A DNA stretch of 64,000 bases. It comes from Planktosalinus sp963977065 (lineage in GTDB: Bacteria > Bacteroidota > Bacteroidia > Flavobacteriales > Flavobacteriaceae). Position numbers and translations under genes: made by a program. Shown one piece after another: positions 58,417-64,000 of the stretch; position 1 is the first letter of the stretch; the number at the start of each line of letters is the position of its first letter. The stretch is taken from positions 1 through 64,000 of the forward strand of contig CAXBNF010000009.1 in assembly GCA_963977065.1 (NCBI GenBank), in the 5' to 3' direction. Under the pieces are notes generated by a model. The model did no database searches, had not been told where the DNA came from, and saw only the letters and a program-made list of their open reading frames with translations.

Positions 58417-58570
58417 CTTGTTTGTTATCAAAGAATTATTCATGTTATTTTAACAAAAATTTTGTTTTATTATGATATAATTGTAATTTACCTTTTATTT
58501 TTTAAGCTTCACAAGCTATGAAACAACAGCCAACAACAGCCACTTAAGAAAAAGTCTTCATTTTATATTG

Positions 58571-59290
58571 ATGTTAATTATAATATCAATATCTGAAACA
58601 AATGCTCAACTAAGTTCTGATTTTAATACCGATATGTGTGGAATAGAGATGTCAAGTGAATCCTACTTAAATGACCCCTTTTTTGGAAACAACCAAGCTT
58701 TAGTTGATTTATTAATTGAAAACGGCGTTAATATTCCAGAAAATTATTTAAACACATTGGATGAAAGAAGCTTTCATAATGAGCGTGATACAGAGCGGTT
58801 TTCAAGTGAAAGTACTGTTTATTCTATACCTGTTAAAGCTTGGGTTTACAGGAATGACAATGGGACAGGATTACCTATGGTTCAGGTAACTGCAAATGCT
58901 CACCCAAGCAACATTAGTGAGTTGTATGTTTCCGTTTATAATTGTAACACCCCTTTTTGGGGCAATAAAATAATCCCGCACGTTTATTCAGGAGTTGAGT
59001 GTAATTTTCATTCCCCTTTACCTAACGAACAAATAGTAGCAGTTGATGAAGATTTAAACTTTGTTCTTTACCCTAACCCAGCAAAAGAAAAGGTTACCAT
59101 TATGTCAAATTCAGTGGAAGTATTTACACTTGAAATTGCTGATAAAAACAGAACTATTATTTATAAAAACAATAAAGCTAATAAGTATGAAGCTACTGTA
59201 AATAATGATTCATTTCAAACCGGTATTTATTTTGTAATTATTAAATACGGCATTAAACAACAAATCAAACGTTTAATTATAAAAAAATAA
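58571..59290 (+). CDS. T9SS sorting-domain protein, N terminus probably damaged
   Basis: A 239-residue protein with the T9SS C-terminal domain (about 165-239: NFVLYPNPAKEKVTIMS, then TGIYFVIIKYG and a basic end). The middle has YSIPVKAWVYRNDNGTG and AHPSNISELYVSVYN. The first resembles the start of a secreted zinc metalloprotease domain, but no HExxH follows, so the protein may be an internally deleted relic. The signal peptide is cut short at the first ATG (MLIIISISETNAQ). A better start, ATG 58518, gives nine codons and a stop, while LRKSLHFIL just upstream of the ATG, in another frame, would complete a signal peptide. A frameshift is likely. First gene of the cassette. Confidence 0.6.
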   Translation: MLIIISISETNAQLSSDFNTDMCGIEMSSESYLNDPFFGNNQALVDLLIENGVNIPENYLNTLDERSFHNERDTERFSSESTVYSIPVKAWVYRNDNGTGLPMVQVTANAHPSNISELYVSVYNCNTPFWGNKIIPHVYSGVECNFHSPLPNEQIVAVDEDLNFVLYPNPAKEKVTIMSNSVEVFTLEIADKNRTIIYKNNKANKYEATVNNDSFQTGIYFVIIKYGIKQQIKRLIIKK

Positions 59291-59294
59291 TGTA

Positions 59295-59828
59295 ATGAAA
59301 AAAATAATTTTGATTTATTTATTTTTAGCAACATTATCATCATGTACAAAAAACGATGATAATAACCAAGGATACCCTGCAGTTTTCCCTACATACTTAA
59401 TTCTTGAAAAAAATGATGGAAGCGAATATGAGTTCGGTGATATTTTGGTTCAGAAAATTACATTTGACCATCTTGGCGATACAGTAGGGGTTTTTAGTTG
59501 GGAACCTGTTAGAAAGAATTCTCAAAACATTGACAATATGCCTTTTGATAATTTTTTTATAATAGACAGACCCTTCCCAGATGATAATCCATATTCTCAA
59601 ATTGATGGTAGCCCTTTTATTATAAAGGAAATAAATAGAATTAAATACGCAGGAATTGAAGAGATTGATGAGTTAACCATTATAGATTATGGCTCACTAA
59701 ATCAAAACAATGGGGAAATTGACCAATGGACTGTTGAATTTTACTTTAATAATGAACGTATAGATCCTTTATTGATTGTACCATTATTTGAACCTTATTA
59801 TTCTGGACTATTTATATTTGAAAATTAA
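59295..59828 (+). CDS. Hypothetical lipoprotein of the cassette
   Basis: A 177-residue lipoprotein with signal peptide ending LSSC, then TKNDDNNQ. The mature part is beta-rich with many acidic and aromatic residues (DGSEYEFGDILVQKITFDHL and NPYSQIDGSPFIIKEINRIK). No family is recognised. It starts 4 bp after the T9SS gene, so the two are co-transcribed. The DNA is visibly more AT-rich than in the flanking genes. It is not a shadow: it has a clear lipoprotein signal and lies between two gene-end repeats. Confidence 0.6.
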   Translation: MKKIILIYLFLATLSSCTKNDDNNQGYPAVFPTYLILEKNDGSEYEFGDILVQKITFDHLGDTVGVFSWEPVRKNSQNIDNMPFDNFFIIDRPFPDDNPYSQIDGSPFIIKEINRIKYAGIEEIDELTIIDYGSLNQNNGEIDQWTVEFYFNNERIDPLLIVPLFEPYYSGLFIFEN

Positions 59829-59882
59829 AACGGAAATCTTAAACTAGATAATAAAAAATTGGTCAATTTCTTTTTTACTTAA

Positions 59883-60077
59883 TATATTAATCCCAACTCG
59901 GGTTTCATTTCGCAAAAAAGTTATCAGGGAAAAACTATCAAAGCACTGGAACTCCCCGGTTTGTGGAACGGAAGTATGGCGCATTGGAACACACTTTTTG
60001 TGGAAGTACCATTAAGCACCTTCAATCCTGTAAAAACGGTGAATGATTTGTTAAAGGATAGTCATCAAGTAATCTAA
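59883..60077 (+). pseudogene. Remnant of DUF4301 3' end
   Basis: A 195-bp copy of the last 65 codons of DUF4301 (58222-58416), with 13 base differences, no gaps and only about five amino-acid changes. It has a stop (TAA 60075-60077) that overlaps the arfB ATG as TAATG. It lacks an upstream coding region: an in-frame stop lies directly before TAT 59883. It is probably the original end of the gene next to arfB, cut off by insertion of the cassette. Confidence 0.9.
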
Positions 60078-60481
60078 TGAATTCAGCAACCCTCCTCAAC
60101 GAACTCACCTTTAAAGCCACGCGCAGCAGCGGTGCCGGTGGGCAGCACGTTAATAAAGTCGCCTCACGCATTGAGTTGAGCTTTGACTTGCTAAATTCCC
60201 AAGGACTTTCAGAAGATGAGAAAGCAAGGCTTCAGGAGAAACTGGCTTCCCGTTTAACCAAAGATGGCATTCTCCTTTTAAGCTGTAGCGAAAGCCGCAG
60301 CCAGCATAGAAATAAATCCATAGTGATTGAACGCTTTTTAAGCCTAATTAAAGAAAATCTCAAAGTCCAGAAACCCAGAAAGAAATCCAAACCCTCAAAA
60401 GGAGCCATTGAAAAACGCCTAAAATCAAAGAAAGAAAAGGCTCTTAAAAAAGCCAATAGAAAACCCCCGAAAATTGATTAA
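60077..60481 (+). CDS. arfB: Peptidyl-tRNA hydrolase ArfB-like ribosome rescue factor
   Basis: A 134-residue release-factor-like protein with the GGQ loop in RSSGAGGQHVNKVASRIEL (about 17-35) and a basic C-terminal tail (KPRKKSKPSKGAIEKRLKSKKEKALKKA) that inserts into the empty mRNA channel. ArfB/YaeJ frees stalled ribosomes without a stop codon. Its ATG overlaps the stop of the DUF4301 remnant, so it was originally translated coupled to DUF4301 and is now separated from it by the cassette. Confidence 0.92.
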   Translation: MNSATLLNELTFKATRSSGAGGQHVNKVASRIELSFDLLNSQGLSEDEKARLQEKLASRLTKDGILLLSCSESRSQHRNKSIVIERFLSLIKENLKVQKPRKKSKPSKGAIEKRLKSKKEKALKKANRKPPKID

Positions 60482-60500
60482 TAACTAGTAACTTTGTACC

Positions 60501-60651
60501 ATCTCAAAGGGGTGCTGGAGGAAGTGGTGAGTTATTAGTGGTGAGAAGTGAGTTGAAACAACTTTTAACCATTAACTAATAACAAACTACTAAATCGGCT
60601 GAGATTATACCCAATGAACCTGGGCGGGTAATGCTGCCAAGGGACAGAAGC
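60501..60651 (+). ncRNA. TPP riboswitch (THI element) with enlarged P3 arm
   Basis: The TPP aptamer is recognisable from GGGGTGC (60509-60515), GGCTGAGATTATACCC (60597-60612), GAACCTG (60616-60622) and GGGTAATGCTGCCAAGGGA (60626-60644). Between GGGGTGC and GGCTGAGA lie about 80 bases instead of the usual 10-30. This insert forms a P3 extension with GTTATTAGT (60531-60539) paired to ACTAATAAC (60575-60583 area). It precedes a TonB receptor gene that is therefore controlled by thiamine pyrophosphate. Confidence 0.93.
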
Positions 60652-60676
60652 AAAATGCTTCAACTGTGTATGGACC

Positions 60677-60718
60677 CCCTTTATAATTCGGCTCGAGCGT
60701 CTTATTAAGGGTTTTTTT
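60677..60718 (+). terminator. Riboswitch-controlled terminator
   Basis: CCCTTTATAA (60677-60686) pairs with TTATTAAGGG (60702-60711) with one mismatch, followed by seven T. Its 5' arm CCCCTTT (60676-60682) can alternatively pair with AAAGGGG (60506-60512) in the aptamer, which would be the antiterminator. Confidence 0.78.
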
Positions 60719-60786
60719 ATACAGTTTTTAATCAATTTTAAACCAAAGAATAATTGCCCCTTTTATTCGTAATAACTTTTTTACGA

Positions 60787-63033
60787 ATGAAAACTTTATT
60801 CAACTCAAGCCTGCGTAAGCAGGCACCTCGTCAATCAATTTTCTATTTTCAAACCAGCAAATCTTTAGTATTTGTTTGTTTAACTCTTTTAACTGTTAGC
60901 TCGCTTCTTGCGCAACATGAAAACGACACCCTTAACAAACCCGAACTACTGGACGAGGTATTGGTCAGGTCCGTTAGGGTGGATGCAGATTCGCCTATTA
61001 CCCACTCCAATCTTGACAAAGAAGAATTGGAGAAACGCAACTTAGGGCAGGACATCCCCATCTTATTAAATTATTTGCCTTCAGTTGTGAGTACCAGCGA
61101 TGCAGGTGCCGGTGTGGGTTATACTTACATTCGTGTGCGTGGTAGTGACGCTTCGCGCGTAAATGTGACCCTTAACGGAATTCCTTTTAATGATTCTGAA
61201 AGTCAAGGATCCTTTTGGGTGAATTTACCTGATTTTGCTTCCTCCATTGAAAACCTGCAATTGCAGCGTGGTGTAGGCACTTCTACAAATGGCTCAGGCG
61301 CTTTTGGAGCGAGTTTAAACTTATTGACAGATGCTATTTCTGAGGAGGCTTACGCCGAAATCTCAAACAGCTACGGTAGCTTTAACACCCGCAGGCACAA
61401 CCTGAAATTCAGCACCGGACTTCTAAATGAAAAAATAGAGTTCGCCGGAAGGCTCTCTGCCATTGCCTCAGACGGGTATATTGACAGAGCATCATCTGAC
61501 CTAAAATCCTATTTCCTGCAGGGTTCTTATGTGGATGATAACACACTAATTAAAGCCATTTCCTTTGGTGGACATGAGGTGACTTATCAAAGCTGGTTTG
61601 GTATCGATGCTGAAACTTTGGAAGAAGACAGAACATTTAATCCTGCCGGGATGTATTTTGATGACAACGGAAATATGAAATTCTATGACAACGAGGTGGA
61701 TGACTACAAGCAAGACCATTACCAACTCCACTGGAACCAACGCTGGAACAACTTCTGGTCAACGACATTAGGATTGAATTATACCTATGGCAGAGGCTTT
61801 TTTGAGCAATACCGTGAAGACGACCCTTTTGATTTTTATGGGCTTGAACCCATCGTCGTGGAAGGCGACACCATAAGCAATATGAACCTCATTCGCCGAC
61901 GCTGGCTGGACAATGACTATTATGTAATCAATGCCAATGCCACTTACAAAAAAGACAATCTCGAGCTAACTTCAGGTTTGTTTTACAGTTTATATGAAGG
62001 CGACCACTTTGGTGAAATCATTTGGGCACAGTATGCTGCAGGCACTGAGATTAGAGACAACTACTACTTTAGTGATGCAACCAAACGTGAGTTTACCGTA
62101 TTTTCAAAAGCCACCTATAAAATAAATGATAAATGGCAGGCATATGGTGATTTGCAGGGAAGGTTTATCAAATACAAAACAGACGGGATTACCTCAGATA
62201 TTGCATCGATTGATGTGGACGAAAGCTACAGTTTCTTCAACCCAAAAGCGGGATTGAGCTATCAACTCAGCACAGCAAACCAGTTTTATCTGTCTTACGG
62301 AAAGGCACACCGCGAACCCACAAGAAACGACTTTGAAGAAGGCATCAACACGCCTGAAATACTGGATGATTTTGAGTTGGGCTGGCGTTTCGCTTCTGAA
62401 AGGGTGAATGTAAACACCAACCTGTTTTATATGGACTACAAAGACCAACTAGTGCTATCTGGTGAGTTGAACGATGTAGGTGCACCATTGCGTACCACCA
62501 GTGGTGAAAGTTACCGCATGGGAATTGAAATAGAAGCAGACATACGCTTGAACAATCAATTGCGCTGGATGCCCAATGTGGCCTTCAGCCAAAACAAAAA
62601 CCGCAATTTTGTGGCCTCCATTGATGGTGAACTGGTCAATCTGGGAACCACTAATATTTCGTTTTCACCCAATGTGGTAGCTAATAGTATGTTGATTTAC
62701 CAACCGTTTGCAGGGTTTCAAGTAGGCTGGTTGTCCAAGTTTGTAGGCGAACAGTATATGGGGAATATTGACAGTGAGACTTCCAAACTGGACAGCTTTT
62801 TTATCAACGACCTCAACATCGTGTATGAAATTAAAGACATTCCGGTCTTCTCATCTATATTGCTCAACGGAATGGTCAACAATATTTTTGATGTAAAGTA
62901 TGTGTCAAACGGGTATTTTTTCACCTTTGACGACGACTTTTCAGAGCCGGGAACCATAACAACAGTTGAAGGGGCAGGCTATTACCCACAGGCGGGTATT
63001 CACTTTTTGGCGGGGGTGACTTTGAAGTTTTAA
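60787..63033 (+). CDS. TonB-dependent receptor for thiamine (riboswitch-controlled)
   Basis: A 748-residue outer-membrane receptor without a carboxypeptidase-like domain. The plug is seen at about 70-175 (NLGQDIPILLNYLPSVVST, then YTYIRVRGSDASRVNVTLNG) and the barrel runs to the terminal GIHFLAGVTLKF. Start ATG 60787 is used. Its first residues (SSLRKQAPRQ) are encoded by a GCCTGC-GTAA-GCAGGC repeat (60809-60824), placing a basic extension before the signal helix (SLVFVCLTLLTVSSLLA). A TPP riboswitch with terminator lies upstream, so thiamine or a derivative is the expected ligand; such receptors are known in the Bacteroidota. Confidence 0.9.
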   Translation: MKTLFNSSLRKQAPRQSIFYFQTSKSLVFVCLTLLTVSSLLAQHENDTLNKPELLDEVLVRSVRVDADSPITHSNLDKEELEKRNLGQDIPILLNYLPSVVSTSDAGAGVGYTYIRVRGSDASRVNVTLNGIPFNDSESQGSFWVNLPDFASSIENLQLQRGVGTSTNGSGAFGASLNLLTDAISEEAYAEISNSYGSFNTRRHNLKFSTGLLNEKIEFAGRLSAIASDGYIDRASSDLKSYFLQGSYVDDNTLIKAISFGGHEVTYQSWFGIDAETLEEDRTFNPAGMYFDDNGNMKFYDNEVDDYKQDHYQLHWNQRWNNFWSTTLGLNYTYGRGFFEQYREDDPFDFYGLEPIVVEGDTISNMNLIRRRWLDNDYYVINANATYKKDNLELTSGLFYSLYEGDHFGEIIWAQYAAGTEIRDNYYFSDATKREFTVFSKATYKINDKWQAYGDLQGRFIKYKTDGITSDIASIDVDESYSFFNPKAGLSYQLSTANQFYLSYGKAHREPTRNDFEEGINTPEILDDFELGWRFASERVNVNTNLFYMDYKDQLVLSGELNDVGAPLRTTSGESYRMGIEIEADIRLNNQLRWMPNVAFSQNKNRNFVASIDGELVNLGTTNISFSPNVVANSMLIYQPFAGFQVGWLSKFVGEQYMGNIDSETSKLDSFFINDLNIVYEIKDIPVFSSILLNGMVNNIFDVKYVSNGYFFTFDDDFSEPGTITTVEGAGYYPQAGIHFLAGVTLKF
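60809..60824. repeat. GCCTGC-GTAA-GCAGGC palindrome inside receptor gene
   Basis: A perfect six-base-pair hairpin with GTAA loop, of a dispersed repeat type, in the first codons of the TonB receptor gene. It encodes SLRKQA. Confidence 0.6.
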
Positions 63034-63040
63034 ATAGAAT

Positions 63041-63077
63041 AAATTTCCCCTTCAAGAATGCATGAGGGGGAAATTTT
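63041..63077. terminator. Bidirectional terminator
   Basis: AAATTTCCCC (63041-63050) pairs with GGGGAAATTT (63067-63076) around a 16-base loop, between the convergent receptor and lipoprotein genes. Confidence 0.87.
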
Positions 63078-63091
63078 GATAATTAGTCTTT

Positions 63092-63523
63092 CTAATTAGT
63101 AATAGTAACTACACTACCACTTCTCATAGCTCTGTAGCGTTGCATGGGGTACAAATCGGGTTGGGTTGCGTGTTGTCCGGTAATGATATTGTATTTATTC
63201 TCATCTTCAGGACAAGGGCAGGTGGCCTCAATTCCTTCAATAGTCATTCGGGAACAATCGTTTGGGGCGTGGTTGGGGTCCGTTAAGTCAAGTGCGACAT
63301 ACTGGTTGTTGTCAATATTATAGATAACAATGCCTTTGATGCCCTGTGCATTAATGATAATACTGTTTCCGGGAAAATTAAGCGGGTTGTACTGCGGCAA
63401 GCTTAAATCCAATTGCAAATTTACCAGCGGGTCAATCAAAAAAGGATTGTTTTGATTCACATTATCGTCTGATTTGCAAGACAATAAAATCAAAAATAAA
63501 GCAAGAGTAACAAAAATTTTCAT
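63092..63523 (-). CDS. Rieske-like lipoprotein without cluster histidines
   Basis: A 143-residue lipoprotein (signal peptide ending LLSC, then KSDDN). The second half fits the Rieske fold: VIYNIDNNQYVALDL, then DCSRMTIEGIEATCPCPED and NIITGQ, then YPMQRYRAMRSGSVVTITN. In true Rieske proteins the loops are C-x-H and C-x2-H. Here the cysteines remain (DCS and CPCP) but no histidine follows, so a [2Fe-2S] cluster is unlikely in the usual form. It may be a structural or redox-inactive relative. It is a single gene, divergent from greA. Confidence 0.66.
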   Translation of the reverse strand: MKIFVTLALFLILLSCKSDDNVNQNNPFLIDPLVNLQLDLSLPQYNPLNFPGNSIIINAQGIKGIVIYNIDNNQYVALDLTDPNHAPNDCSRMTIEGIEATCPCPEDENKYNIITGQHATQPDLYPMQRYRAMRSGSVVTITN

Positions 63524-63578
63524 AAGAATAAATTAGGTTGACAATTTACAATAAAATCAAGGACAATTAAATTTTTAG

Positions 63579-63586
63579 TATATTTG
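63579..63586 (+). promoter_or_regulatory. greA promoter element TATATTTG
   Basis: A perfect TAnnTTTG match, 98 bp before the greA start, giving a leader RNA of about 90 nt. Confidence 0.78.
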
Positions 63587-63591
63587 CATCT

Positions 63592-63660
63592 AAATCCCGT
63601 CGCGAATGGGATTTTTTAGTTCCCGCGGTTGAACATAAGTTCAGGTTGGCGGGATTCTTT
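63592..63660 (+). promoter_or_regulatory. greA leader with two hairpins, the first terminator-like
   Basis: Hairpin 1: AAATCCC (63592-63598) with GGGATTT (63608-63614), loop of 9, then T-rich. Hairpin 2: TCCCGC (63621-63626) with GCGGGA (63649-63654), with an inner GAAC-ATAA-GTTC (63631-63642), followed by TTCTTT. Both lie between promoter and start codon of greA, so both are in the leader. Confidence 0.7.
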
Positions 63661-63683
63661 ATATTTTATAAAACGATGAAGTT

Positions 63684-64000
63684 ATGACTAAAGTATCTTA
63701 TTACACAGCAGAAGGATTAAAAAAATTGAGGGATGAGCTGGATTTTTTAAGAGATGTAGAACGGCCCAGAGCCTCACAGGCAATTGCCGATGCACGCGAT
63801 AAAGGTGACTTGTCAGAAAACGCAGAATATGATGCTGCTAAAGAAGCACAAGGCATGCTGGAGTTGCGCATTTCTAAAATGGAAGAAATAGTTGCTAATG
63901 CACGATTGATTGACGAGTCACAACTGGACACTTCAAAAGTACTGGTGCACTCCACTGTTAAGATAAAAAACACAGCAAACAACGCCCAAATGACCTACAA
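63684..64000 (+). CDS. greA: Transcription elongation factor GreA (partial, 3' end outside window)
   Basis: The first 105 residues are visible. The N-terminal coiled coil begins VSYYTAEGLKKLRDELDFL and contains the tip acids in DARDKGDLSENAEYDAAKE (Asp and Glu of the LSENAEY tip), which complete the RNA polymerase active site for cleavage of backtracked RNA. The C-terminal FKBP-like domain runs off the window. It has a structured leader with a terminator-like hairpin. Confidence 0.96.
   Translation, partial: MTKVSYYTAEGLKKLRDELDFLRDVERPRASQAIADARDKGDLSENAEYDAAKEAQGMLELRISKMEEIVANARLIDESQLDTSKVLVHSTVKIKNTANNAQMTY

Noticed and set aside
58417..59882. Insertion sequence or integron cassette
   Set aside because: No transposase, integrase, terminal inverted repeats or attC-like site was seen. 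The only flanking repeats are the two copies of the DUF4301 tail.

Overview
The window looks like chromosome of a gliding-lineage member of the Flavobacteriaceae (Bacteroidota), probably marine or otherwise aquatic. The support is: type IX secretion C-terminal sorting domains, the gliding lipoprotein GldD, lipoproteins with Bacteroidota-style signal peptides, a group II geranylgeranylglyceryl phosphate synthase, L21 with a long C-terminal extension, an atpDC pair detached from other ATP synthase genes, TonB-dependent receptors, an Mrp-type Na+/H+ antiporter operon, and many promoters of the Bacteroidota form TAnnTTTG. The genus cannot be fixed by eye.

Layout. 1-0.7 kb: the 3' part of a tRNA-Asp, then a GIY-YIG nuclease gene between two copies of a post-tRNA sequence. 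0.7-8.3 kb: a CPA1 antiporter, a LysR regulator divergent from a small protein plus an SbtA-type bicarbonate permease, a nitroreductase, a Tat-type lipoprotein made of ten GYY(G/D)D repeats, a large GT4-GT9 fusion glycosyltransferase and a DUF456 protein. 8.3-12 kb: a BlaI/BlaR1-type sensor pair with two clear operator palindromes, a TPR protein and a lipoprotein related to the BlaR1 tail. 12-24.4 kb: an outer-membrane protein, a GT2 plus flippase-like pair, ruvC-hemW, a cyclase-family protein, small DUF proteins, a membrane-anchored MutS homologue and a group of lipoproteins. 24.5-26.5 kb: atpDC. 26.6-34.4 kb: mrpABCDEFG followed by an NfeD-like protein and a flotillin. 34.5-40.4 kb: cupin-like protein, recX, mutY-ssb-gldD (with gldE missing from its usual place), a T9SS protein, an HMA lipoprotein and a DMT transporter. 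40.5-46.3 kb: an active/inactive M16 protease pair and rplU-rpmA. 46.3-51.5 kb: a phosphate-scavenging locus of TonB receptor, beta-propeller phytase and metallophosphoesterase. 51.7-58.4 kb: ahcY, phosphopantetheinyl transferase, GGGP synthase, then a thiamine-binding protein, PnuC/PnuT-type transporter, NadR-like kinase and DUF4301. 58.4-60.5 kb: a two-gene cassette between two 195-bp copies of the DUF4301 3' end, then arfB. 60.5-63 kb: a TPP riboswitch controlling a TonB receptor. 63-64 kb: a Rieske-like lipoprotein and the start of greA behind a structured leader.

How the genes work together. The riboswitch-controlled receptor and the YkoF-like/PnuC/kinase genes suggest thiamine (or related pyridine/thiazole vitamin) salvage. 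The receptor-phytase-phosphatase group suggests use of organic phosphate. The Mrp antiporter, CPA1 antiporter and Na+-dependent bicarbonate permease fit sodium-based bioenergetics. The most unusual items are the duplicated DUF4301 end around a foreign-looking cassette, palindromic mini-repeats inside the hemW reading frame, the tyrosine/glycine repeat lipoprotein next to a dual glycosyltransferase, the phased BlaI operators, the TPP riboswitch with an expanded P3 arm, and tandem hairpins, one terminator-like, in the greA leader.
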